The position numbers and the translations under genes were made by a program. This document shows positions 42,816-51,667 of a stretch of DNA of 64,000 nt, piece after piece. The stretch covers positions 1-64,000 of the forward strand of contig CAYWGD010000026.1 in NCBI GenBank assembly GCA_964457335.1, read 5' to 3'. The stretch's first letter is position 1. Each line of letters opens with the position of its first letter. Source of the stretch: CAJBVW01 sp964457335. Its GTDB lineage: Bacteria; Myxococcota_A; UBA796; SXON01. The notes under the pieces are model-generated. The model saw nothing but the letters and a program-made list of their open reading frames with translations. It made no database searches and was not told the origin of the DNA.

Positions 42816-45278
42816 ATGCGCATCCGTTCGCTGCTCCCGCTCGTGCTGGCTTCGGCCTGCAACGAGCCGAAGGAGCGGACGCCGGCGGACCCCGCGGACA
42901 CCGACTCCGGCGCGGCCGACTCCGAGACGGGCGACACGGACACCGGCGGCCCCGACACCGGCGACACCGGCCCCACCGAGCCGATCGCGCACGCATGGGC
43001 CGACGAGCTCGAGGACGCCGACCTGGTCGTCGGCTCCTGCGGCAGCGACGACGAAGGCACCCACGTGGTGGCGCCCGGGCCCGACCTCGACGGGGATGGG
43101 CTCCCCGAGCTCGCCATCGGCGCGCCGGGGCACGACCTCTCCCGCGTCAGCGGCGGGGCCGTGTACTTCTTCCGCGGGAGCGACGTGGTGGACGGGCTCG
43201 GCGCGTGGGACGCCTACGCGGTGGTCCACACGGACGAGCGCGAGATGGGCTTCGGCTCCCGCGTGTCGTGGGTCGGCGACCGCGACGGCGACGGCGTGGA
43301 CGACCTCGTGGTCGGCTACGAAAGGGGGTTCTCGACCGTGCCGGGGGCGGACCTGCTCGCCGGCGGCGACGTGACGCCGTCCGCGAGCTTCGTCCCCTCG
43401 TCCGAGCTCACCTTCGTCCGCTGGGCCGACGTGGACCGCGACGGCGTGGACGACTGGCTGTTCGGGCACTCCGGGCGCTACGGCGAGGGCGCCGTCTCGG
43501 TGGTGCGGGACGCGGACTTCACCCTCGCGCTGGTCACGGCGAGCGAGTCGGCGTACGGCTCGACCGCCTCCGACGACGCGGGGCGGACGCTCGTGGCGCT
43601 CCACGAGGACTGGGACGGGGACGGCATCCCCGAATTCGCGACGATCCTCTACGACACGCTGCACGTCATCGGCTCGGCGCGGCTCCTGGCGGGCGAGGAT
43701 CAGCTCGCCGACGCGGCCCTGACGGGGGCGCCGTACCTCTCCGGTCACCAGGTGCTCGCGCCCGGGGACATCGACGGCGACGGGCTCGACGAGCTCCTCG
43801 TGTTCCAGGCGGGCAACAAGCTCTGCGTGCTGAACGGCGCCGACTACACCGGCGAGTCGAAGATCTGCATCCGCGACGAGGGCCTGGGCCCGGACGAGGC
43901 GGTGCTCGGTGACGACCTCGACGGCGACGGCGTCCCCGAGGTGTGGTTCACCCGCGACGGTTGGCTCGTGGCCCAGGACGTGGGCGCGCTCGCGCAGGGC
44001 ATCGAGCTCGAGCTGGCGCGGATGGCGCTCCCGGGCACCGCGGAGCGGCTGGCGGCCGCCGACGGGGTCGTCTGGGCGAGCCCCGAGGTCGCGTCCGAGG
44101 ACCCGGAGGCCGAGATCGCCTGGGCCCACACCGCGTCGTTCACGCCGCAGCGCGCGGTGACGGTGTACGGCGGGAAGTGGGGCGGCATCCCGGAGATCCC
44201 CGCGTGGCGGGACGTGACGGGCGACGGCGTGGTCGATCTCGTCCTCGACGACGCCGCGGGGGGCGGCCTCGCCGCGTTCGACGGCGCCACGCTCGCCGAG
44301 GGGGGCGCGCGCACCTGGTGCGACGCCACCTGGACCCGCCCGTGGACCGGCGTGACGACCAGATGGCTCGACGACGTGAACGGCGACGGCGCGGACGACG
44401 CGCTGCTCACCCGCTACCAGGACGGCGGCACGTGGCTCCACGAGGTGTGGTCCGGGCCCGTCGCGATCGGCGCGGTGGAGGGCGACGCCCCGCTCGCGTC
44501 GTGGACGTCGGAGGCGGACCTGGAGCCGCTCGCCGGCTGCGACCTCGACGGGGACGGGCACGAGGACCTCGTCGCGGACGGCGTCGACGGCGCGGAGCTC
44601 CTCGCCGGGGGCGCCGTCGGGGCGGACGGCTTCCGCCGTCTCGGCGCGATCCGCACCGACTCCACGCTCGACTGCCTGCCGGACGCGGACGGGGACGGGG
44701 GGGACGAGCTCTACGTCCGGCCGCGGAGCGACCGCGCCCACCTGTTCCGCTCGTCGCAGCTCGACCCTGCCACCACCCTGGAGGAGGAGGCGGCCGGGCT
44801 CACGATCGAGGGCGAGGACCTCTCCGTCGGGGAGCCGCTGCGCGCGGCGGACGGCAGCGGGCGGGTCGGCTGGTGGCTCCAGGTCGACGGCGACTACCAG
44901 CTCTGCCTGTTCGAGCTCGCCGGGCTCGCGGGCACCGTGGCCAGCGCCGACGTGCCCAGGAGCTGCCTGGAGGACGTCTACGCCTCCGCGGTGGTCGACA
45001 CCTGGCTCGACGAAGCGACCGGCGACACGACGCTCGACATCGTGCTCCACGCCGGTGGATCCGTCCGCGTCGTCGACGGCGCGACGCTGGGGCGCTCGGA
45101 CCTGCTCGTCTACGTCGACGCGGAGGAGCGCCGGATCACCGACGTGGGCCCCGGGTCCGACGTCTTCGGGGTCGGCGCCCGCGCCATCTGGACACTCGGG
45201 GACGACCCCGATGCCGCCTACCACCTGGACTGGACCCGCCTCGACGTGCTCTTTGCCCACCCTCCGGAGGAACCTTGA
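42816..45278 (+). CDS. FG-GAP repeat lipoprotein, paralogue 1, 820 aa
   Basis: Signal MRIRSLLPLVLASAC (lipobox Cys15). Asp/Thr/Gly-rich linker (residues ~25-55). From residue ~60, a long set of FG-GAP units: GPDLDGDGLPELAIGAPG, VGDRDGDGVDDLVVGY, WADVDRDGVDDWLFG, LHEDWDGDGIPEFATILYD, APGDIDGDGLDELLVF, LGDDLDGDGVPEVWF, RDVTGDGVVDLVLDD, LDDVNGDGADDALLT, GCDLDGDGHEDLVADG. These form more than one propeller. A C-terminal ~140-residue region starting near YQLCLFELAGLAG is shared with paralogues 2 and 3. Surface lipoprotein of unknown ligand. Stop overlaps the next start (TTGA). Confidence 0.8.
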   Translation: MRIRSLLPLVLASACNEPKERTPADPADTDSGAADSETGDTDTGGPDTGDTGPTEPIAHAWADELEDADLVVGSCGSDDEGTHVVAPGPDLDGDGLPELAIGAPGHDLSRVSGGAVYFFRGSDVVDGLGAWDAYAVVHTDEREMGFGSRVSWVGDRDGDGVDDLVVGYERGFSTVPGADLLAGGDVTPSASFVPSSELTFVRWADVDRDGVDDWLFGHSGRYGEGAVSVVRDADFTLALVTASESAYGSTASDDAGRTLVALHEDWDGDGIPEFATILYDTLHVIGSARLLAGEDQLADAALTGAPYLSGHQVLAPGDIDGDGLDELLVFQAGNKLCVLNGADYTGESKICIRDEGLGPDEAVLGDDLDGDGVPEVWFTRDGWLVAQDVGALAQGIELELARMALPGTAERLAAADGVVWASPEVASEDPEAEIAWAHTASFTPQRAVTVYGGKWGGIPEIPAWRDVTGDGVVDLVLDDAAGGGLAAFDGATLAEGGARTWCDATWTRPWTGVTTRWLDDVNGDGADDALLTRYQDGGTWLHEVWSGPVAIGAVEGDAPLASWTSEADLEPLAGCDLDGDGHEDLVADGVDGAELLAGGAVGADGFRRLGAIRTDSTLDCLPDADGDGGDELYVRPRSDRAHLFRSSQLDPATTLEEEAAGLTIEGEDLSVGEPLRAADGSGRVGWWLQVDGDYQLCLFELAGLAGTVASADVPRSCLEDVYASAVVDTWLDEATGDTTLDIVLHAGGSVRVVDGATLGRSDLLVYVDAEERRITDVGPGSDVFGVGARAIWTLGDDPDAAYHLDWTRLDVLFAHPPEEP

Positions 45279-46564
45279 TCGCTCTTTTGCTCTCCACGTC
45301 CGCCTTCGCCGGCCCGCTGTTCACCGACCTGGGCTTCGTGCTCACCGCGCCGGAGTCCGGCACCTTCAGCAGCGGCGTGAACGCCCCGAGCGTCGCCTGG
45401 GACGGCACCCAGTACGTGATGTTCTTCGAGTCGCCCTCCGCGGAGGTGCCGACCGACTGCGCGAACAGCTACTCGATCGGCCGCGCGACCTCGCCGGACG
45501 GCCTCACCTGGACGATGGACGCGGACCCGGTGCTCACCCCGAACCGCACCGACGCGCTCTCGGTCTACTCCTGCTCCGTGGCGCAGCCCGCCGTCGTCTA
45601 CGCGGACGGCACGTGGCACCTGCTCTTCGGGATGGGCGACGAGAAGCAGGACGCCAGCGCCAGCGTCAACACCCCGGCCGGCATCGGCTACGCGACCAGC
45701 ACCGACGGCTTCACCTTCACCGTGGTGCAGGCGCCCACCTCGCTCGGGGACGACGAGGACGGCACGCCGAGCGGCGACTGGCACGCCCCCGACGGCGGGA
45801 GCCAGCGGCTCTCCATCGGGATGCCGAGCGCGGTGATGATCGACGACGTGCTTCACGTCCTGTACATGGAGAGCACGGCGATGTACGCCGGGAAGTACGA
45901 CACCGTGGCGGGCACCTGGAGCCTCTGGGATCCCTCGGTCTCGACCCCCTGGCTCGGCACATCCTGGGCGGCCTACGGCGTCTTCTCGCCGTCGCTCACC
46001 TGCACCGAGGACGCGATCGGCCTCGTCCTCGGCGGCTACTCGGACGCCAGCTACGGCCTGCGCGGCGTCGGGACCTCCGACTCGACCGACCTCGTCACCT
46101 GGTCCACGGGCGACGCCCTCGACTCCACCTCGGCGGCCCCCTTCGACTCGCTCAACCACGTCGAGCTCGTGACCGCCGGGGCCGACATGCTCGTGTACTA
46201 CGGCATGACCGACGCCTCGACGGGCAAGAAGGCCATCGGCCTCGCCGCGACGGCGGCCTCGTGGGGCACCCCCGACGGCCGCGACTGCGCCTGGGAGAGC
46301 GACGCCGACACGGACACGGACACCGACACCGACACCGACACCGATACGGACACCGACACGGACACCGACACGGACAGCGACACCGACGCGGACACCGACA
46401 CGGATACCGACACGGACACGGATACGGACACCGACACCGACGCCGACACCGGCACGCCGGCGAAGGACGAGGGCGGCTGCGGCTGCGCCACCGGCGCCGG
46501 CCCGGCGGGGCTGGGGCTCTGGGCGCTGGGCGCGGCCGCGCTGATCCGCCGTCGGCGGCGCTGA
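45275..46564 (+). CDS. Beta-propeller secreted protein with Asp-Thr spacer and MYXO-CTERM tail, 429 aa
   Basis: TTG start within the preceding stop (TTGA), after GGAGG. Signal peptide IALLLSTSAFAGPLF. Residues ~20-325 have repeated blade motifs like GH43/GH32-type five-bladed propellers (PSVAWDGTQYVMFFES, YSIGRATSPDGLTWTMD, QPAVVYADGTWHLLFG, IGYATSTDGFTFTVV), but catalytic acids cannot be assigned. An Asp-Thr spacer (46301-46450) and GGCGCATG, hydrophobic helix and RRRRR end the protein: MYXO-CTERM. Same architecture as 18559-19806. Inserted between paralogues 1 and 2 of the lipoprotein array. Confidence 0.75.
   Translation: MIALLLSTSAFAGPLFTDLGFVLTAPESGTFSSGVNAPSVAWDGTQYVMFFESPSAEVPTDCANSYSIGRATSPDGLTWTMDADPVLTPNRTDALSVYSCSVAQPAVVYADGTWHLLFGMGDEKQDASASVNTPAGIGYATSTDGFTFTVVQAPTSLGDDEDGTPSGDWHAPDGGSQRLSIGMPSAVMIDDVLHVLYMESTAMYAGKYDTVAGTWSLWDPSVSTPWLGTSWAAYGVFSPSLTCTEDAIGLVLGGYSDASYGLRGVGTSDSTDLVTWSTGDALDSTSAAPFDSLNHVELVTAGADMLVYYGMTDASTGKKAIGLAATAASWGTPDGRDCAWESDADTDTDTDTDTDTDTDTDTDTDTDSDTDADTDTDTDTDTDTDTDTDADTGTPAKDEGGCGCATGAGPAGLGLWALGAAALIRRRRR
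46301..46450. repeat. Hexanucleotide tandem array coding for Asp-Thr spacer
   Basis: About 25 imperfect GACACC/GACACG/GATACG copies in frame. Similar to the array at 18692-18799 but on the plus strand. Confidence 0.85.
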
Positions 46565-46580
46565 TACACATGCGTGTATC
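46563..46580. promoter_or_regulatory. Palindrome centred on a start codon
   Basis: GATACAC (46563-46569) ATGC GTGTATC (46574-46580): perfect 7-bp arms around 4 bases, with the start codon of the next gene (46570-46572) in the centre. Starts with the stop region of the previous gene (TGA 46562-46564). Confidence 0.5.
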
Positions 46581-49047
46581 GCTGCTCGCTCCATCCCTGG
46601 CGCTCGCGCTCCTCTCCGCCTGCGAGGACCCGGCGGGCGGGGGCAAGCCGGTCCAGCGGGACGAGGACACCGCCGTCGACACCGCGGACACCGGCGACAC
46701 GGACAGCGGCGACACCGACTCCGGCGACCCACCCGACACGGGCCCCGCGACCCACGCGTGGCCGGGGTCGCTGGACGCGTCCGACCTGACCGTCACCGGC
46801 TGCGGCAGCGAAGACAACGGCGTCCACGCGATCGCGCCCGGGCCCGACCTCGACGGGGACGGCCTGGGCGAGCTCGCGGTGGGCGCGCCGGGCTACGACG
46901 GCGTGCGGAACGCCGGGGGGGCGGTGTACTTCCACCGCGGGAGCGCGGTCGCCGACGGCCTCCGCGTGTGGGAGGCCGCGGCCGTCGTGACCCCGGCCGA
47001 GAGCACCACCGGCTTCGGCAGCCGCGTCACCTGGGTGGGCGACCGGGACGGCGACGGCGTGGACGATCTCGTGGTGAGCTCGACCAACGGCGGGCTCTGG
47101 ACCGTGTCGGGCGCGGACCTGCTCGCGGGCGGCGAGGTGACGCCGCGCGCGCTCGTCTCCACCACCACCGTGCGCTTCGCGCGTTGGGCGGACGTCGACT
47201 ACGACGGCGTGGACGACTGGCTCTTCGGGTACACGCGGGACAGCGGCAACAAGGGCGCCGTCTCGATCGTGCGGGACGCGGAGTTCACGCTCGACGGGAT
47301 CACCCGCAGCGAGACGGCCTACGGCACGGACAGCCGCTCGGGGGCCGGGGAATTCCTGGCGGCGCTGCACGAGGACTGGGACGGCGACGGCCTGCCGGAG
47401 CTCGCCACCGTCGTCTACGACGACCTGCACGTCATCAGCTCCGCCGCGCTCCTCGCGGGCACCGAGCGGCTGGTCGACGCCGCGCTCACGACGGCGCACT
47501 ACCTCTCCGACCACCAGCTCCTCGCCCCCGGGGATCTCGACGGCGACGGGCTCGACGAGCTCGTCGTGTTCGCGGCCGGGAACAAGGTGTGCGTGCTGAA
47601 CGGCGCCGACCCCACCGGCGACGCGAAGATCTGCATCCGCGACGAGGGCCTGGGACCGGCGGAGGCGATCCTCGGCGACGACGTCGATCACGACGGCGTG
47701 GGCGACCTCTGGTTCACGCGCGACGGCTGGCTCGTGGCGCAGGACCTCGGCGCGCTCGCCCAGGGGATCGAGCTGGAGCTCGCGCGGGTGCTCCCGCCGG
47801 ACACGACCGAGGCGCTGGCCGCCGGGGACGGCATCGTGTGGGCCAGCCCGACGGCGGGCCTGGGGGCCGAGGGGGACATCGCCTGGGCCTGGTCCGCGTC
47901 GTTCTCGCCGCAGCGCGCGACCACGTTGCGCGGCGGGAAGTGGGGCGGCACCCCGTCCGTCCCCACCTGGCGCGACGTGACCGGGGACGGCGTCGTCGAT
48001 CTCGTGCTCGGGGACGCCGATGGGAGCGGCGTGGCGCTGTTCGACGGGGCGTCGCTGGCCGCCGGCGGGGAGGTCACCTGGTGCGACGCCGCGGCGGACC
48101 GCCAGTGGCCGGGCTCCGGCCTCGCCTGGGTCGACGACGTCGACGGCGACGGCGCCGACGACGCGCTCCTCACGACCTACCAGGGCGACGGCACGTACCT
48201 GCAGGAGGTGTGGTCCGGGCCGGTCGCGGTCGGCGCGGCCGAGGGCGACACGCCCATCACGTCTTGGGTCACGAGCTCGGAGCTCGAGCCGCTCCCGGGC
48301 TGCGACCTCGACGGCGACGGCCAGGAGGACCTCGTCGCCGGCGACCGCGGCGTGGTGCTCTACAGCGGCGCGCTCGGCGAGGACGGCACGTTCCCGGTGC
48401 TGGGCGAGCTCGAGTCCGGCACTTCCACCGGCTGCATCCCCGACGTGGACGGCGACGGCGGCGACGAGCTCTACAACTACCAGCGCGAGAAGTATCGCTT
48501 GTATCGGTCGTCGCAGCTCGACCCCGCGCTCGTCGTGGCGCAGGAGGACGCCTGGATTGCCCTGGAGGGGGCCTACCTCTCGGTGCCCGCGCCCCTGCGC
48601 GCCGCCGACGGGAGCGGGCTCGTCGGCTGGTGGTTCGAGGCGGTCTACGACTACGAGCTCTGCGTGCTCGACCTCGCCGGGCTCTCCGGGAACGTCGACG
48701 CCGACGACGAGGGCGCGCTCCCCCAGCGTTGCGTGGACGGCCGGTGGGGCAACGGCGCCAGCGTCACCGCCTGGCTCGACGACGTGGAGGGGGACACGAC
48801 CCCGGACATCGTGCTCTTCGGCGACGACGCGAGCGGCGCCACCTCGTACCGCGTCGTGGACGGCGCCACGCTCGGCACCGACACGCTGCTGGTCCAGGGC
48901 ACGCCGGACTACGCGGGCCCCGGCCCGGACGTGCTCGGCGTGGGCGCGCGCGCCATCTGGGGCCTGGGGGACGATCCCGACCAGTCCGACAGCGACCGGA
49001 CCCGCCTCGACGTGCTCTACGCCCGCGCGGCGGAGGAGACCCCGTGA
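46570..49047 (+). CDS. FG-GAP repeat lipoprotein, paralogue 2, 825 aa
   Basis: Signal MRVSLLAPSLALALLSAC (lipobox). Linker with DTADTGDTDSGDTDSGD, then collinear with paralogue 1: GPDLDGDGLGELAVGAPG, VGDRDGDGVDDLVVSS, WADVDYDGVDDWLFGY, LHEDWDGDGLPELATVVYD, APGDLDGDGLDELVVF, RDVTGDGVVDLVLGD, VDDVDGDGADDALLT, GCDLDGDGQEDLVAG, YRLYRSSQLDPA and LDVLYARAAEE at the end. Similarity to paralogue 1 runs the full length, so the array arose by gene duplication. Its stop overlaps the start of paralogue 3 (GTGA). Confidence 0.8.
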   Translation: MRVSLLAPSLALALLSACEDPAGGGKPVQRDEDTAVDTADTGDTDSGDTDSGDPPDTGPATHAWPGSLDASDLTVTGCGSEDNGVHAIAPGPDLDGDGLGELAVGAPGYDGVRNAGGAVYFHRGSAVADGLRVWEAAAVVTPAESTTGFGSRVTWVGDRDGDGVDDLVVSSTNGGLWTVSGADLLAGGEVTPRALVSTTTVRFARWADVDYDGVDDWLFGYTRDSGNKGAVSIVRDAEFTLDGITRSETAYGTDSRSGAGEFLAALHEDWDGDGLPELATVVYDDLHVISSAALLAGTERLVDAALTTAHYLSDHQLLAPGDLDGDGLDELVVFAAGNKVCVLNGADPTGDAKICIRDEGLGPAEAILGDDVDHDGVGDLWFTRDGWLVAQDLGALAQGIELELARVLPPDTTEALAAGDGIVWASPTAGLGAEGDIAWAWSASFSPQRATTLRGGKWGGTPSVPTWRDVTGDGVVDLVLGDADGSGVALFDGASLAAGGEVTWCDAAADRQWPGSGLAWVDDVDGDGADDALLTTYQGDGTYLQEVWSGPVAVGAAEGDTPITSWVTSSELEPLPGCDLDGDGQEDLVAGDRGVVLYSGALGEDGTFPVLGELESGTSTGCIPDVDGDGGDELYNYQREKYRLYRSSQLDPALVVAQEDAWIALEGAYLSVPAPLRAADGSGLVGWWFEAVYDYELCVLDLAGLSGNVDADDEGALPQRCVDGRWGNGASVTAWLDDVEGDTTPDIVLFGDDASGATSYRVVDGATLGTDTLLVQGTPDYAGPGPDVLGVGARAIWGLGDDPDQSDSDRTRLDVLYARAAEETP

Positions 49048-51518
49048 TCCGCTTCCCGCTGGCGCTCCTGCTCGCCGCGTGCACTGCGCCGAAGGGCGAC
49101 GACACCCCGGTGGATCCCGACGACACGGACGTCGACACGGCGGACACCGCCGACTCCGGCGACACCGACTCCGGCGACACCGACTCCGGCGATACCGACT
49201 CCGGCGACACCGCCGCGCCCGACCCGGGCGCGCACGCCTGGGGCGCGTCCTTCGACGCGGCCGACCTCACCATCGAGGCGTGCGGCAGCAACGACAACGG
49301 CACGCATGCCCTCGCGCCGGGCCCCGACCTCGACGGCGACGGCCTCGGCGAGCTCGCGATCGGCGCGCCCGGGAACGACACGCGCGGCACGAACGACGGC
49401 GCGGTGTATGTGCTAGCCGGGAGCATGGTGGCCGACGGCGCGCGGAGCTGGGACGCGATCACGATCGTGGTCCCCGCCGAGAGCACGGAGGGCTTCGGCA
49501 CGTCCGTGACGTGGGTGGGGGACCGCGACGGCGACGGGCTCGACGACCTCGTGGTGGGCTCGAACTCCGGCGGCTTGTGGACCGTCTCGGGCGCGGACCT
49601 GCTCGCCGGCGGCGAGGTCACACCTCGCGCGCGCATCGAGGCCGAGAACGTGCGCTTCGCGCGCTGGGCGGACGTGGACCTCGACGGGGTCGACGACTGG
49701 TTGTTCGGCTTCCCGGAGGAGGGGCCCGACGGCGACTCGTCGGGGGAGGGCGTCATCGCCGTGGTGCGGGACGCCGACTTCACGCTCGACGGCATCACCC
49801 GGAGCGAGGTGGCGTACGGGACGGACCTCCGCTCCGGTGCCGGCGACACGCTCACGGTCCTGCACGAGGACTGGGACGGCGACGGCCTCCCGGAATTCGC
49901 CACGATCCTCTACGACGACCTGCACGTCATCGGCTCTGCGGCCTTTCTGGCCGGGACCGAGCGGCTCGTGGACGCGGCGCTCACCGACGCGACCTGGCTG
50001 TCGGGCCACCAGGTCCTCGCGCCCGGGGACATCGACGGGGACGGGCTCGACGAGCTCGTGGTGTTCGACGACAACAACAAGGTCTGCGTCATCAACGGCA
50101 CGGACGCCGACGGTGACGAGAAGATCTGCATCCGGGACGTCGGGCTCGGGCCGAGCGCGGCGGCGCTTGGCGACGACCTCGACGGCGACGGCGTGCCCGA
50201 GCTCTGGTTCCGCCGCGACGGCTGGCTCGTCGCGCAGGATCTGGGCGCCTTGTCCCAGGGCATCGAGCTCGAGCTCGCGCGCGTCGCGACCCCGGACACG
50301 CCGTACCGGCTCGCCACGCACGAGGGGCTCGTGTGGGTGAGCGCCTACCTGATCGACGGGGTCGAGGAGGACCTCGGCTGGGCGTACACCCAGTCGTTCA
50401 CGCCGCAGCGCACGCTCACGCTGCGCGGCGGGAAGTACGGCGGCTCCCCGCGCTTCGTCGAGTGGCGCGACGTGACCGGCGACGGCGCGGTCGATCTCCT
50501 GCTCGACGACGAGTCGGGTGGCAGCCTCGCGCTGTTCGACGGCGCGACGCTCGCCGCGGGAGGCACCTACCAGTGGTGCGACGCCACCGCGTCCCGTGCG
50601 TGGAGCACCGTCGGCTGGTACTGGCTCGACGACGTCGACGGGGACGGCGCCGCGGACGTGTTCTGGGTGGACCAGCAGGAGGACGACAGCTACCTCGTGC
50701 AGCTCTGGTCGGGGCGCGTGGCGGTGGGCCTGGAGGACGGCGAGACCCCGATCGCCTCGTGGACCACGGAGGCGAACCTCGCCCGCCTGGAGCAGTGCGA
50801 CGTCGACGGAGACGGCCAGGACGACTTCTACGCCCGGGGCACGGAGTACGCGATCCTGTCGGGCCACCCCTCGCCGGACGGCACGCTCCCGCGGCTCGGT
50901 GCTCTGCCCATCTCGGACACCTTGTGGTGCCTGCCCGACGTGGACGGCGACGGGCGCGACGAGCTCTACACCGAGCAATGGGACGTGTATCACTTGTATC
51001 ACGCGTCCCAGCTCGACCCGGCGGTCTCCACACGCGCGGAGGACGCCTGGCTCACGATCGGCGGCGAGATGGAGGACCCGGAGCCCATCCACGCGCCCGA
51101 TGGCGTCGGCGGGCGCGTGGGCTGGTGGTTCCGCGTGGACGGGGGCTACCAGCTCTGCCTGCTCGATCTCGACGGCCTCTCCGGCGACATCGACGTCGCG
51201 GACGTGCCGCAGACCTGCCTGCCCGACCTCTACTTCCGCGCCGGCACGACTGCCTGGCTCGACGCGGCGGTCGGCGACGCCACGCTCGACATCCTGATCC
51301 ACGGCACGTCGGCCGCCCGCGACGAGTCCGTGCGTGTCGTGGACGGCGCGACGCTCGGAGCCTCCACGATCCTGGTCGCCGAGGCCACTGGTCAGGCAGG
51401 GCCCGGGCCCGACCTGCTCGGCGTGGGGGCCGGCGCCATCTGGAGCGTCCGAAACGATCCCGACGGATCCGGCGCGGACATCCTCGACGTGGTCTACGCC
51501 CGCGCGTCGGAGGAGTGA
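49044..51518 (+). CDS. FG-GAP repeat lipoprotein, paralogue 3, 824 aa
   Basis: GTG start in overlap; signal VIRFPLALLLAAC with lipobox. The linker is a fourfold DTDSGDT-like repeat. FG-GAP units and C-terminal region align with paralogues 1 and 2 (GPDLDGDGLGELAIGAPG, VGDRDGDGLDDLVVGS, APGDIDGDGLDELVVF, YHLYHASQLDPA, DILDVVYARASEE). It ends 101 bases before a GC hairpin element shared with other gene ends. Predicted surface lipoprotein; function unknown. Confidence 0.8.
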   Translation: MIRFPLALLLAACTAPKGDDTPVDPDDTDVDTADTADSGDTDSGDTDSGDTDSGDTAAPDPGAHAWGASFDAADLTIEACGSNDNGTHALAPGPDLDGDGLGELAIGAPGNDTRGTNDGAVYVLAGSMVADGARSWDAITIVVPAESTEGFGTSVTWVGDRDGDGLDDLVVGSNSGGLWTVSGADLLAGGEVTPRARIEAENVRFARWADVDLDGVDDWLFGFPEEGPDGDSSGEGVIAVVRDADFTLDGITRSEVAYGTDLRSGAGDTLTVLHEDWDGDGLPEFATILYDDLHVIGSAAFLAGTERLVDAALTDATWLSGHQVLAPGDIDGDGLDELVVFDDNNKVCVINGTDADGDEKICIRDVGLGPSAAALGDDLDGDGVPELWFRRDGWLVAQDLGALSQGIELELARVATPDTPYRLATHEGLVWVSAYLIDGVEEDLGWAYTQSFTPQRTLTLRGGKYGGSPRFVEWRDVTGDGAVDLLLDDESGGSLALFDGATLAAGGTYQWCDATASRAWSTVGWYWLDDVDGDGAADVFWVDQQEDDSYLVQLWSGRVAVGLEDGETPIASWTTEANLARLEQCDVDGDGQDDFYARGTEYAILSGHPSPDGTLPRLGALPISDTLWCLPDVDGDGRDELYTEQWDVYHLYHASQLDPAVSTRAEDAWLTIGGEMEDPEPIHAPDGVGGRVGWWFRVDGGYQLCLLDLDGLSGDIDVADVPQTCLPDLYFRAGTTAWLDAAVGDATLDILIHGTSAARDESVRVVDGATLGASTILVAEATGQAGPGPDLLGVGAGAIWSVRNDPDGSGADILDVVYARASEE

Positions 51519-51619
51519 GCGGGGCAGCCGCTCCGCGCTGCGGCGACGGGGGTGCCGGGTGGGGCGCCGGCGGCTCGGGTGGCCGCTCGCGCCGCCAGGG
51601 TGCAGCGCCACGTGAGTGC

Positions 51620-51659
51620 GGGGGGCGTTGCGGGGGGCGGAGCCCCCCGCCCCAAGAAG
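51620..51659 (-). repeat. Dispersed GC hairpin, copy A (3' of lycopene cyclase)
   Basis: GGGGGGCGTT, then GCGGGGGGC (51630-51638), loop GGA, GCCCCCCGC (51642-51650), then CCCAAGAAGA. Perfect 9-bp stem. Lies in the convergent gap 51519-51667, 9 bases after the cyclase stop. Confidence 0.8.
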
Positions 51660-51667
51660 AAGCAGCC

